A stretch of DNA of 64,000 bases from Chitinophagales bacterium (GTDB taxonomy: Bacteria > Bacteroidota > Bacteroidia > Chitinophagales > UBA8649): the NCBI GenBank assembly GCA_020635975.1, contig JACJYT010000002.1, positions 124,001 to 188,000 of the forward strand. Direction: 5' to 3'. This document shows positions 53,791 through 62,375 of this stretch, piece after piece (the stretch's first letter is position 1; every line of letters begins with the position of its first letter). Under the pieces are notes generated by a model, which worked only from the letters and a program-made list of their open reading frames with translations, did not search any database and was not told the DNA's origin. The position numbers and the translations under genes were made by a program.

Positions 53791-55970
53791 TTGATGAGCA
53801 ATTTGATATTAGAATAATTGCCATTTTCATCACTAATGCGAAGGAAGTAATTACCATTGGCTAAGTTATTTTTTCTAATTATAAAGCTTGGATTTCTTTC
53901 AATAGCCTTATAAACTTCTATACCTAGTACATTATAGATGCTTATTTTAAGTTCATTTCCCATACCCTTTATATGGATTTCTGTACTTTCATGGAAGGGG
54001 TTTGGATTAATACTTATTGCATTTTCGATGTAGTTAGAAGTAATTCCTGTGGGATATTCGTCGACTTCAATTTCTCGGAAATAGCTAGCACTACCACATT
54101 CGTTTTCAACAACTAGTCTCACTTCATATAAACCATTGGCACCATACGAATGTATAATGGTATTCGTACTCGTAGTGTCAAAGCTATTATCTCCAAAATC
54201 CCAATAGTAAGAACTAGCATTTGGGTCACCACACAGAAAATTATAAGAAGCTGCATTATTTGCAAAACCGAAATAAGGATTAGCTAGGTTAATTTCTTGT
54301 ATACTTATGCTGTTGGTACTGGCTAAACAACCATTAGCATCTACTACACTTAACATGATGTTGCCTGGCTGACTAAGATAAGTAAGGGAATCATTAGAGC
54401 CATTACTCCAAATATAAGTACTGTAGGCTTGGTCGGCATAAAGTTCAATGCTATCGCCTGCGCAAAAAGTGAAATTAGCAGCAGGGCTTAATATTTCTGG
54501 TGTAAAAATGCTTGGCTCTCCAATTGTAAAGGAGCTTACTTTCTCGCAATTATAGGCATTCTTAATATAAGCATAATAAGTTCCAGCTCCTAAACCGCTT
54601 TTTGTTAATCCCGTTGACCCGTCAAACCATTCTACAGTGTAAGGGGCTTTCGGTCCTTGAATATTTAGACTAATTGAACCGTTTACTCCACCATGACAAG
54701 TAACATTGCTTATAGTTGCGTTTACTTGATACTCCACATAGTTTTTACTAAGGCTAAAGCTATCTATTACGCTATTGCTGGCATTGATTACATCGTAAGA
54801 AACAGTATTTCCATCAACACTAAATTTTATGTAATGATTTTGAATAATGGATTTTATAATTTCTGGGTGATTGGCATATTGGGTATTGCCTCCAATGTCT
54901 CCCGCCCCTCCAGAAGTAATGTACATCACTCCATTTTTTTCTGCTTGTTCATACAAGTGTGAATGACCGCATAAAACGAAATCCACTCCGTACTGTTCAA
55001 ACAAGGGAACTAAATGTTGTCTTACCATAGTGTTGCCATCGAATTGATAATAATCGCCACCTAGGGCATTGGGTAAATAATAATCTGCTCCCCAATAATT
55101 GGTCCAGGGACCTTCATGGAAATAAATAAAAACCCATTTTTTATCATTGCATTGCAATTCATTTACTAAGAACTCATATTGCGGCGATCCTGGTCTGAAA
55201 TCTGTCCACCATCGCTGACTAATTGGTTTTTGATTAATTGGAAAGCTCGTTGGGTCGAAAGGAGTGATTACATCTAAAGCAATAAATTTAGCATCGCCCC
55301 AAGTAAAGGAATAATACCTTTCTGAACTATCTGGATTATTGTGAGGCAGGTGAAATTCTAAATCATAAGTGGCTCCGTTGTTCGCATATACATCATGGTT
55401 TCCTATAGCAGTATAATGACACTCTCTAGAAAGCATTTTGTGTGTTGTGCCATTGTTATAGATATTGAAGAATATATCGTCATAATTGTCGCCACCAGAG
55501 GATTGCGAAACGTGGGGTACCCCACCTTGATCTACATCTCCACACACTACAGCGAAGCTAGCGTCGTCGGCTTCCATTAAACTTCCTAAGGTACTTTGAA
55601 CACTTGTGTTAAATCCACAATCTCCATATTGAATAAAGGAAAAATCTTGGTCGGTGCTGTCGCTAGCGGTAGTGAAATATTCGGATGCGAGAGCTTGGTT
55701 ATCAGAAAAAATGGTATAGTAGTAGGTGGTATTCTTTTCTAAGCCTAGTAAACTCAAGGCATGTCTTTTAACTGGGTTGGCTTCGTAAACCGTGTCGAGA
55801 AGGCTTGTTGGACTTAAACCATAGACCACCTTTCCTAATACATCATTCGCTGTTTTCCATGCAATAATGGTGCTGGTCTGACTAGTACTTTGGATGTAAG
55901 GATATCGATTTAATTGTGCAGATAAGCTTAAGCTAAGCACTGCAAACAAGAATACCAAGGTAGATTTCAT
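53787..55970 (-). CDS. T9SS-exported metallophosphoesterase with SprB and PKD-like modules
   Basis: 727 residues. A signal peptide (MKSTLVFLFAVLSLSLSAQ) is followed by an N-terminal Fn3-like purple-acid-phosphatase domain. The metallophosphoesterase core has QYGDCGF, VCGDVDQGG, AIGNHDVYANNG and LCGHSHLYEQ, giving the dinuclear metal ligands. A SprB-like repeat (ISNVTCHGGVNGSISLNIQG ... GAGTYYAYIKNAYNCE), a PKD-like domain (YYWDFGDNSFDTT) and a C-terminal T9SS sorting domain (SINPNPFHESTEIHIKG) complete it. It is a secreted phosphatase, probably acting on extracellular phosphoesters. A TAACTTTAG element lies 22 bases upstream of its ATG (55993-56001). Confidence 0.9.
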   Translation of the reverse strand: MKSTLVFLFAVLSLSLSAQLNRYPYIQSTSQTSTIIAWKTANDVLGKVVYGLSPTSLLDTVYEANPVKRHALSLLGLEKNTTYYYTIFSDNQALASEYFTTASDSTDQDFSFIQYGDCGFNTSVQSTLGSLMEADDASFAVVCGDVDQGGVPHVSQSSGGDNYDDIFFNIYNNGTTHKMLSRECHYTAIGNHDVYANNGATYDLEFHLPHNNPDSSERYYSFTWGDAKFIALDVITPFDPTSFPINQKPISQRWWTDFRPGSPQYEFLVNELQCNDKKWVFIYFHEGPWTNYWGADYYLPNALGGDYYQFDGNTMVRQHLVPLFEQYGVDFVLCGHSHLYEQAEKNGVMYITSGGAGDIGGNTQYANHPEIIKSIIQNHYIKFSVDGNTVSYDVINASNSVIDSFSLSKNYVEYQVNATISNVTCHGGVNGSISLNIQGPKAPYTVEWFDGSTGLTKSGLGAGTYYAYIKNAYNCEKVSSFTIGEPSIFTPEILSPAANFTFCAGDSIELYADQAYSTYIWSNGSNDSLTYLSQPGNIMLSVVDANGCLASTNSISIQEINLANPYFGFANNAASYNFLCGDPNASSYYWDFGDNSFDTTSTNTIIHSYGANGLYEVRLVVENECGSASYFREIEVDEYPTGITSNYIENAISINPNPFHESTEIHIKGMGNELKISIYNVLGIEVYKAIERNPSFIIRKNNLANGNYFLRISDENGNYSNIKLLIN

Positions 55971-56036
55971 TAGCGGAAAATGCGAATTTTCGCTAAAGTT
56001 AAGAAAATGTTACTATCTTAAGAAATTGTTAAGTTA

Positions 56037-56612
56037 TTATTTTTCTAGGTATTTAATGGTAGTTTCGAGCTTTTCGTAGAAATCTTCATCATACTTTCTT
56101 ATCAAAGCTTCTTTACAAAATTTGTAGATAGGAACTTGTAGCTTGGATCCATTGCTACATGCTGGTCTACAAATATCCCATACTTCATAATTTAGAGCGT
56201 CGTATTCTGGGTAAGATTGGATTCTGATAGGGTATAAATGACAAGAAACAGGCTTTCTAAAGTCAATTTTTTTATCTAACCATGCTTTTTCGATGCCGCA
56301 ATAGGCTGTTCCATTTTTGTAGTTGGCAAAGGCACAAGCATTGTCGCTTTTTAAGCTTACTTTCATCACTCCATCTTCTTCATCTAAGTAAAAAGGACCC
56401 TGGTTTTCAATGGCTGAAATTCCTTCCGGTGTAAGATAGGGACGAACTTGTTCTAGGAGAAACTCATCTTCCATTACATCTAATTCGTCGAATTCTAGAG
56501 GAGCACCGCTATCACCCTCTACACAGCAAGCTCCTTTACATTTTGCTAAGTCGCAAACGAAGTGTTTATCTTTAATATCGTCAGAAATTAATTTGTTGTC
56601 TATTGCTATCAT
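56037..56612 (-). CDS. DUF3109 family protein (Cys-cluster)
   Basis: 191 residues with the DUF3109 pattern: FVCDLAKCKGACCVEGDSGA, YCGIEKAWLDKKIDFRKP and SCHLYPIRI, then CRPACSNG. The many conserved Cys (CxxxxCxxxCC, C, SCxLYPIR) suggest a metal or iron-sulphur site, as in YkgJ-like proteins. Function unknown; conserved in Bacteroidota. It is followed on the same strand by the phosphoesterase gene and preceded by the RsmI-like methylase. Confidence 0.88.
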   Translation of the reverse strand: MIAIDNKLISDDIKDKHFVCDLAKCKGACCVEGDSGAPLEFDELDVMEDEFLLEQVRPYLTPEGISAIENQGPFYLDEEDGVMKVSLKSDNACAFANYKNGTAYCGIEKAWLDKKIDFRKPVSCHLYPIRIQSYPEYDALNYEVWDICRPACSNGSKLQVPIYKFCKEALIRKYDEDFYEKLETTIKYLEK

Positions 56613-56689
56613 GTGCGCTTATAATTTTGAATGATGGAAGAATAGAATCTTGAATTTTCTTCGTTTCCATGCTCGAGCTTAGTCTTTTT

Positions 56690-57394
56690 CTATTTACCTA
56701 GAACGAATACTGCTGGACGCTTGTGTAAGTTAGGTCGTTTTTTCCAATTCTTTATTTGTCTTGTTTCTATAAATTCATTCTCTTCTCCTAGCTCCACAGC
56801 AATGCATAGTTTAGTTTCTGGACGCAGAATACTAATCATTTCATCTACTAGTTTTTCATTTCTGTAGGGAGTCTCCATGAAAATTTGAGTGAATGGCGAT
56901 TGATAAACCAAGCTTTCCAATTTTTTTAAGGCAATTCGTTTTTCTTTATCTTCAATGGGTAGGTAACCATTAAAGGTAAATTGTTGTCCATTGAATCCGC
57001 TAGAAATTAGAGCCATCAAGATGGAAGAGGGACCCACTAAAGGTTTCACTACCAGTCCTAATTGGTGAGCTAATTCAACAGCATTTGCACCCGGATCTGC
57101 AATACAAGGATTACCTGCTTCAGATAGGAGTCCGATACTTTTTCCTGCTTGTTTTTGTTCGTTAATGAAATTAAACAGACCTTCAAAATTACTTTGATGT
57201 TTATCTAACTCAAAAAATAGCACTTCACTATCAAAATCTTTTTGATTGCCAAGTTTACGGAGATGTCGACGAGCAGATCGTAAATTTTCAACTATGAAAA
57301 CATCTAAATTGCTTGCAAGATCTTTTACTTCTTGCGGAATGTTAGCCCAATTTTCTCCAAGCGTAGTTGGTATTAAATAAAGAGAATTTTGCAT
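56690..57394 (-). CDS. RsmI-like SAM-dependent methyltransferase (tetrapyrrole methylase fold)
   Basis: 234 residues with the SAM-binding core of the YraL/RsmI family: LYLIPTTLGENWANIPQEV, LLSEAGNPCIADPGANAVEL and KPLVGPSSILMALISSGFNG, and a FMETPYRNEKLVDEM segment. It is short for RsmI (about 280 residues), lacking the C-terminal domain, and may be the second methylase paralogue that Bacteroidota carry. The likely role is 16S rRNA 2'-O-methylation or a relative; the target is not proven. A TAACTTTG element (57399-57406) ends 4 bases before the ATG. Confidence 0.82.
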   Translation of the reverse strand: MQNSLYLIPTTLGENWANIPQEVKDLASNLDVFIVENLRSARRHLRKLGNQKDFDSEVLFFELDKHQSNFEGLFNFINEQKQAGKSIGLLSEAGNPCIADPGANAVELAHQLGLVVKPLVGPSSILMALISSGFNGQQFTFNGYLPIEDKEKRIALKKLESLVYQSPFTQIFMETPYRNEKLVDEMISILRPETKLCIAVELGEENEFIETRQIKNWKKRPNLHKRPAVFVLGK

Positions 57395-57398
57395 CTCA

Positions 57399-57406
57399 CA
57401 AAGTTA
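57399..57406 (-). promoter_or_regulatory. TAnnTTTG promoter of the RsmI-like gene
   Basis: Minus-strand TAACTTTG, exact -7 match, four bases upstream of the ATG. Predicts a leaderless transcript. Confidence 0.6.
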
Positions 57407-57490
57407 GCTAAATATTCTACGAAGCATTTGGAAAATACGAGGGCGAAAACATTTCTTGCTAAAAAACTATCAACTTATTAGTGGAAGTTA

Positions 57491-57498
57491 TATATTTG
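57491..57498 (+). promoter_or_regulatory. TAnnTTTG promoter of the leader ORF / ABC exporter unit
   Basis: TATATTTG, a perfect -7 match, eight bases before the leader ORF ATG at 57507. Transcription would start around 57503 and run toward the terminator at 57627. Confidence 0.55.
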
Positions 57499-57506
57499 TT
57501 GGCGAT

Positions 57507-57602
57507 ATGAGAAAAAATTATACATATAATTCGGTGAAAAGCCCTAAAATTTCCCCTGCGTTAGTAGTGGATTTAAAGCACTTGAGGCACGTTTTTATGT
57601 AA
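57507..57602 (+). CDS. 31-aa candidate leader peptide upstream of ABC exporter
   Basis: ATG 57507 to TAA 57600-57602, 31 codons, starting MRKNYTYNSVKSPKISPALV and ending HLRHVFM. It has no recognisable domain. It lies between a perfect promoter element and an intrinsic terminator that sits 18 bases before the exporter start. The segment 57582-57591 (within the last nine codons) can pair with 57630-57641, the left arm and loop of the terminator, as CACG/CGTG plus GG/CC and flanking pairs with a 2-base bulge. A ribosome stalled earlier in the ORF would free it to form this antiterminator. This resembles the bmrB leader of the Bacillus subtilis BmrCD exporter. Translation and regulation are inferred. 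Confidence 0.55.
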   Translation: MRKNYTYNSVKSPKISPALVVDLKHLRHVFM

Positions 57603-57626
57603 TATTTATATAAATAAGTTATTATG

Positions 57627-57658
57627 AACCGTGAGCCTTAAACTCACGGTTTTTTTTT
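57627..57658 (+). terminator. Terminator in the ABC exporter leader
   Basis: A 9-bp stem AACCGTGAG (57627-57635) with CTCACGGTT (57643-57651) and a run of eight to nine T. It ends 18 bases before the exporter ATG, so it must be bypassed for exporter transcription from the leader promoter. Confidence 0.85.
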
Positions 57659-57676
57659 GTTTGAAAATTAAGTTTT

Positions 57677-59500
57677 ATGAAAAATTTATATCAAATTTTT
57701 AAGTTAATTCAACCATGGCGTTGGTCCTTTTTATTCTCGGCAATTCTATTGATTGTTGGGATTTTTTTTCGCATGTTGGAACCAAAAATGTTCCAAGTTG
57801 CTGTAGACTATATAGCTCCAATGTTTATTCAATCTGGATTAAAAAGTGGTAAGACCGACGGGGTTATTTCTGCAGTCATTGCATTTTTGAATAGTTTTTC
57901 GGATGGTAGCTTATGGAGTATGCTTGGCCTCTTGGCATTTTTATACATACTCGTTTCTTTATGCAGAGCGGTATTCGTGTTTATTGCCAATACCATAAAT
58001 GCTAGTTCAACAGAAAAGGCAAGCCAAAGACTTCGAAACATGTTTTTTAGTCATGTGCAGCATTTGCCTATGCGTTATTTTGCCTCGGTTTCTACTGGCG
58101 AGTTGATTCAAAGATCAACAGGAGATATTGAAACAATAAGAAGATTTATTGGAAATCAAATGGTGGAAGTTTTACGACTAACCGCAATTTTTGTTTTTTC
58201 TTCTTACTGGTTATTCAAAGGAAATGTTGTTTTTGGTTTTATTTCCATTTGCGCCACGCCTCTAATAGCAATTAGTGCCATTTTGTTTTTCAATAAAGAG
58301 CAGAAGATTTGGCAGAAGCATGAGGACGAAGCCGATAAATTAAATGCCATTACCCAAGAAAATATTGCTGGCATACGGGTAGTGAAGGCTTTTGCTCAAG
58401 AAGAACAAGAAAAGCTAAAATTTGACCAACAAAATCAGAGAAAATTACAAGTTGCTTTGAGTCATGCAAAATTACACACGGCTTTTTGGCCTCTCTCCGA
58501 TTTATTGGTGCATATTCAAATTGTGTTATCTGTTTTATTTGGAGGCTACTTGGTGCTAAACCAAGCAATTTCTTTAGGCGAGCTGATAAGTTATTATACC
58601 TACATCGTAATGGTTGCTTGGCCTATGCGTCAGGTAGGAAGAACTTTGTCGGAGATGGGTATGGCTTTGGTGGCAATGGATAGAATTCAAAGTGTTTTGG
58701 ATGTGGAAGAGGAAGAATTTGCCTCAAATTTAAAGATCTTAGATAAGTTGGAAAGTATAGAATTTCAGGACTTATGGTTTAGATATCCAAATGAAGAGAA
58801 CTATGCCATTCGTAATCTTAATCTTAAGATTATTAAAGGAGAGAGTATTTTAATATTGGGCCCTATGGGAAGTGGAAAATCTACTTTATTAAAGTTGTTG
58901 TTGCGTTTCTATGAGATAGAAAAGGGTCGAATATTAATTAATGGGCTGGATATTGCTCATTATGATAAACAAGATTTGCGTTCAAAAATTGGTATGGTCT
59001 TACAAAGTGCCTTCTTATTTACGGATACGCTTGCTGGAAACATAAGCTATGCTAGGAAGACTGCTCAAGAAGCTGAAATTTTTGAAGTGGCCAGTATTGC
59101 CCAATTGAAAGAGGTAGAAGAAATATTTAGTGATGGTTTTCAGACTATGGTTGGAGAAAAAGGAGTTAGTTTATCTGGAGGACAAAAGCAAAGGGTTTCT
59201 TTAGCGAGAACCATGCTTCAAAATCCAGAAATATTAATCTTAGATGATGTTACTTCGGCGGTTGATACGGAAACAGAAGCGGAAATTTTACATGAAATCC
59301 ATAAAAATTGGAGGGATAGAACAACTCTTATGGTGAGTCACCGCTTAACCCTTGTTCCCTTTGTAGATAGAATTGTAATTCTAGAAAATGGAAGTGTAAG
59401 TGCCGAAGGTAATCATGAGCAAGTGTTGAAAACAAACACATTTTATAAGAATATACACGAGGTACAGAACACTTTAGAAGCTGAAATAGAAGTGTATTAA
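57677..59500 (+). CDS. ABC exporter half-transporter A (degenerate Walker B)
   Basis: 607 residues: six-helix transmembrane domain (about 15-310) then ATPase domain. Motifs: Walker A GPMGSGKSTLLK, canonical signature VSLSGGQKQRVSLA, Walker B LILDDVTSAVD with Asp where the catalytic Glu normally is, and H-loop SHRLT. It pairs with the next gene to form a heterodimeric exporter of the BmrC/TM287 type, in which this subunit supplies the non-catalytic Walker site. It begins 18 bases after the leader terminator and ends 11 bases before its partner. The substrate is not predictable; the family exports drugs and lipids. Confidence 0.92.
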   Translation: MKNLYQIFKLIQPWRWSFLFSAILLIVGIFFRMLEPKMFQVAVDYIAPMFIQSGLKSGKTDGVISAVIAFLNSFSDGSLWSMLGLLAFLYILVSLCRAVFVFIANTINASSTEKASQRLRNMFFSHVQHLPMRYFASVSTGELIQRSTGDIETIRRFIGNQMVEVLRLTAIFVFSSYWLFKGNVVFGFISICATPLIAISAILFFNKEQKIWQKHEDEADKLNAITQENIAGIRVVKAFAQEEQEKLKFDQQNQRKLQVALSHAKLHTAFWPLSDLLVHIQIVLSVLFGGYLVLNQAISLGELISYYTYIVMVAWPMRQVGRTLSEMGMALVAMDRIQSVLDVEEEEFASNLKILDKLESIEFQDLWFRYPNEENYAIRNLNLKIIKGESILILGPMGSGKSTLLKLLLRFYEIEKGRILINGLDIAHYDKQDLRSKIGMVLQSAFLFTDTLAGNISYARKTAQEAEIFEVASIAQLKEVEEIFSDGFQTMVGEKGVSLSGGQKQRVSLARTMLQNPEILILDDVTSAVDTETEAEILHEIHKNWRDRTTLMVSHRLTLVPFVDRIVILENGSVSAEGNHEQVLKTNTFYKNIHEVQNTLEAEIEVY

Positions 59501-59511
59501 AAGAGCTAAAA

Positions 59512-61350
59512 ATGAAAAATAGAATAGAAGAAAAAGAGTTTGAAAGAAAGGATGCCTTATGGCCTTTTCTGAAGCGATTATTTGGTTTAGTTCGAAAGAA
59601 CTATCCGAGATATTTTTGGGCTTTACTAGCCTCAGTGGCTGTTGTAGCCATTGCAGATGCAAGTTTCCCATTAATTTGGAAGAGTTTTATAGACGATGTT
59701 TTAAGTCCGAATTTGCAAGCACTACAAATCGGCCAGCTAAATGGCGAAACATGGATTTTTAATGCGAGTATCTTCATGCATATTGCATGGCAGTTTATCG
59801 CTTGGATGTTAGTCATGGCGGCAGGTGTATTGGTATTTATTTGGTGTGCAGAAAATGTGAAAGAACGCGTAATTTATGACCTCAGAAAAATGATGTTTAA
59901 TCGCTTGCAGCATTTATCTTACAGTTTTTATGACAAAAATTCTACCGGTTGGTTAGTATCTAGAATTACCAGCGATGCCGATAGAGTAACCGAGTTAATC
60001 AGTTGGGGTTTTGTTTCGGTGGTTTGGGGAGTTGCCATGGTTTTTGTTTCTTTTGGCTATATGTTTATGCTGAATTGGCAATTGGCTCTGGGAGTATTTG
60101 CGAGCATGCCTTTACTGCTTTATGTAGCCATGAAAATTAGAACGCTTATTTTGGAGTATTCTAGAAAGGCGAGAAAGAAGAACAGCGAAATGATAGCTTA
60201 TGTTACAGAGCACATCAATGGAGTGGAGGTAAATAAGGCAAGTGTTCAAGAACAAAGTGCTATAGAAGGCTATAAAGAGCATACTAAAGCTATGCGAAAC
60301 TACGCCTTTAAATCTTCCTTTTATACTGCTATGTACATGCCTTTAGTTTTTTTAACGGGTTCTATCGCAGCTGCATTTGTTATTTTGATGGGCGGCCATT
60401 TGAGTATAGCAGCTTATGGTTTGAGTTTGGGAACTTGGGCTGCATTTTTTGGGTATTCTCGATTTATTTTCGAACCGATTTTTGATATATCCAGATTTTA
60501 TGCCTTAGCGCAAGATAGTCTATCTGCTGGGGAACGTATATTCGCATTAATTGACGAAAAGCAGGATATTGACGATAGCAAAGCAGAGGGAGAGTTCTCG
60601 AACTTGAAAGGAGAGATTGAGTTTAAGGATGTCGACTTTTATTATTCTCCAAGTAAGCCAATATTACAAGGCTTCAATTTGAAAATAAAGGCAGGAGAAA
60701 GTGTGGCATTGGTTGGTCCAACGGGACATGGAAAAACCACCTTGACGGCATTAATTGGAAGATTTTACGAGCCACAAGCCGGTGAATTAAGAATGGATGG
60801 CGTGGATTATACCAAGCGAACTTTAAATTCTTTTAGAAAGCAGCTTGGCGTAGTATTACAAAGTCCCTTCTTGTTTTCTGGAAGTTTGAAGGATAATATT
60901 TTGTTCTCTTTGAGAGGAGAGCAAGCTTCGATGCCGAGCGATGAGGAGTTAATTGGAATTTTGAAGAGAATTGGTGCAGAAGATTTAGTGGCTAAATTGA
61001 ATGAGGAAGTTGGCGAAGAAGGGCTGAATTTATCTAATGGCGAGCGACAATTAGTATCTTTTGCTCGAGCGATAATAAAAGATCCTGCTATCCTGATTAT
61101 GGACGAAGCTACTTCCTCTATAGACACGCTAACCGAAGCAAAGATTCAACAAGGAATTGCGGAGATTATTAAAAATAGAACTTCTATTATCATCGCCCAT
61201 CGTTTGTCGACTATTAAAAATTGCGATAGAATTATTGTGATTGAGCATGGCAAGATAAAGGAAATGGGAACACATCAGGAACTTATTGAACTAAAAGGGC
61301 ACTATTATAATTTGTATTTAAAACAAGCAAGAAGAGTTCTAGTTAAGTAG
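59512..61350 (+). CDS. ABC exporter half-transporter B (altered signature motif)
   Basis: 612 residues: six-helix transmembrane domain plus ATPase. Motifs: Walker A GPTGHGKTTLT, signature LNLSNGERQLVSFA (LSNGE instead of LSGGQ), Walker B ILIMDEATSSID with the catalytic Glu intact, H-loop AHRLST. The altered signature complements the altered Walker B of partner A, so one ATP site is degenerate and one canonical, as in BmrCD and TM287/288. Both genes form one operon. Confidence 0.92.
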   Translation: MKNRIEEKEFERKDALWPFLKRLFGLVRKNYPRYFWALLASVAVVAIADASFPLIWKSFIDDVLSPNLQALQIGQLNGETWIFNASIFMHIAWQFIAWMLVMAAGVLVFIWCAENVKERVIYDLRKMMFNRLQHLSYSFYDKNSTGWLVSRITSDADRVTELISWGFVSVVWGVAMVFVSFGYMFMLNWQLALGVFASMPLLLYVAMKIRTLILEYSRKARKKNSEMIAYVTEHINGVEVNKASVQEQSAIEGYKEHTKAMRNYAFKSSFYTAMYMPLVFLTGSIAAAFVILMGGHLSIAAYGLSLGTWAAFFGYSRFIFEPIFDISRFYALAQDSLSAGERIFALIDEKQDIDDSKAEGEFSNLKGEIEFKDVDFYYSPSKPILQGFNLKIKAGESVALVGPTGHGKTTLTALIGRFYEPQAGELRMDGVDYTKRTLNSFRKQLGVVLQSPFLFSGSLKDNILFSLRGEQASMPSDEELIGILKRIGAEDLVAKLNEEVGEEGLNLSNGERQLVSFARAIIKDPAILIMDEATSSIDTLTEAKIQQGIAEIIKNRTSIIIAHRLSTIKNCDRIIVIEHGKIKEMGTHQELIELKGHYYNLYLKQARRVLVK

Positions 61351-61369
61351 CTTTTAAGCTAGTGTGAAT

Positions 61370-61377
61370 TATCTTTG
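61370..61377 (+). promoter_or_regulatory. TAnnTTTG promoter of the DUF3817 gene
   Basis: TATCTTTG, exact -7 match, 16 bases upstream of ATG 61394. It overlaps the would-be GTG start at 61364, which argues for the ATG start. Confidence 0.55.
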
Positions 61378-61393
61378 CAAAAAATTAGACATC

Positions 61394-61687
61394 ATGGGAT
61401 CGAACAATAAAATAATATCTCTAATGCGAATAGTGGCCATTTTAGAAGGCTTAAGCTATTTGTTTCTTTTTTTTGTTTCTATGCCTCTGAAATACATGGC
61501 CGACATGCCTCTACCCAACAAAATTGGAGGCATGTTTCACGGCATTTTGTTTATAGCCTATATCCTGTTAATATTTCCTACAGCTAAAGTGTTGAATTGG
61601 GGTGGGAAAACAAAAGCATTAGCAGCATTGGCTTCTATTTTGCCTTTTGGTACGTTCTACATAGATAAAAAATATTTACAACAGTAA
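61394..61687 (+). CDS. DUF3817 membrane protein
   Basis: 97 residues from ATG 61394 (MGSNNKIISLMRIVAILEGL); the longer GTG frame from 61364 is rejected because it overlaps the promoter. Three hydrophobic helices are visible with the family pattern IVAILEGLSYLFLFFVSMPL, GGMFHGILFIAYILL and ASILPFGTFYID. It is an inner-membrane protein of unknown role, often found as a stand-alone small gene. It follows the ABC exporter on the same strand with its own promoter. Confidence 0.85.
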   Translation: MGSNNKIISLMRIVAILEGLSYLFLFFVSMPLKYMADMPLPNKIGGMFHGILFIAYILLIFPTAKVLNWGGKTKALAALASILPFGTFYIDKKYLQQ

Positions 61688-61777
61688 TAAAATTGTGTAA
61701 TATAAGCGTGTTGAATTCCATTTTTACTAAGATATTCCTTATTTTGGGCACTTATTCAAAAAACAAAAACACCTTAT

Positions 61778-62266
61778 ATGAACAAATTATTTATTCTAAT
61801 TCTAATTACTTTTTTTAGTTTGGAAGCAAAAGCCCAATGCGAGTATTCCAAAGAACTAGTTGATCCTTTTACCCAATATGTGATTTTAGAAACGCCATCT
61901 ATGAGCTTGGGAAAGAAGTACCCAGAGATAAAGTTAAACCGGGTAGTAGATGAAAATGGAGAAACAAAATCTTTCACTTTTTTATTTGATCCTGAAGGTT
62001 ATTTGTGTTTAACTCCAGAAAGTTATGTGCTGATTAATTACGAAAACAATACACAAACTAGACACAATTATTTAGGAGACAAGCAATGCACCATGGATTT
62101 GATGACAGGCAAGTTCAAGATTGAAGAAGCAGATGTCAAGAAAATGAAGAAATCTCCTATTAGCGCAGTAAGAATTTATGTGGAAGGTACCTATAAGGAT
62201 TATATGCAAATAGTCCGTTATAAGTATTTCCAAAACTATTTGGAGTGTATAGAAGATGAGGATTGA
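61778..62266 (+). CDS. Small secreted protein, unknown
   Basis: 162 residues with a signal peptide (MNKLFILILITFFSLEAKAQ). The mature part is charged with short beta strands (SFTFLFDPEGYLCLTPESYV, AVRIYVEGTYKDYMQIVRY) and three Cys. No family is recognised and no lipobox is present. It is predicted periplasmic or secreted. It converges on the small lipoprotein gene 62376-62663. Confidence 0.65.
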   Translation: MNKLFILILITFFSLEAKAQCEYSKELVDPFTQYVILETPSMSLGKKYPEIKLNRVVDENGETKSFTFLFDPEGYLCLTPESYVLINYENNTQTRHNYLGDKQCTMDLMTGKFKIEEADVKKMKKSPISAVRIYVEGTYKDYMQIVRYKYFQNYLECIEDED

Positions 62267-62375
62267 TTGTTCTGCCAGGTAAATTATTTACTTTCCCAAA
62301 TAAGCATCTTTTAAGGAGTGCTCCTATTTGTTAAATGTTGGGAGTTAACTTCAGACAGCACGGGAATACCAAAAA

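Noticed and set aside
61364..61393. GTG start extending the DUF3817 protein
   Set aside because: The extension overlaps a perfect TAnnTTTG promoter, so the ATG at 61394 is preferred.
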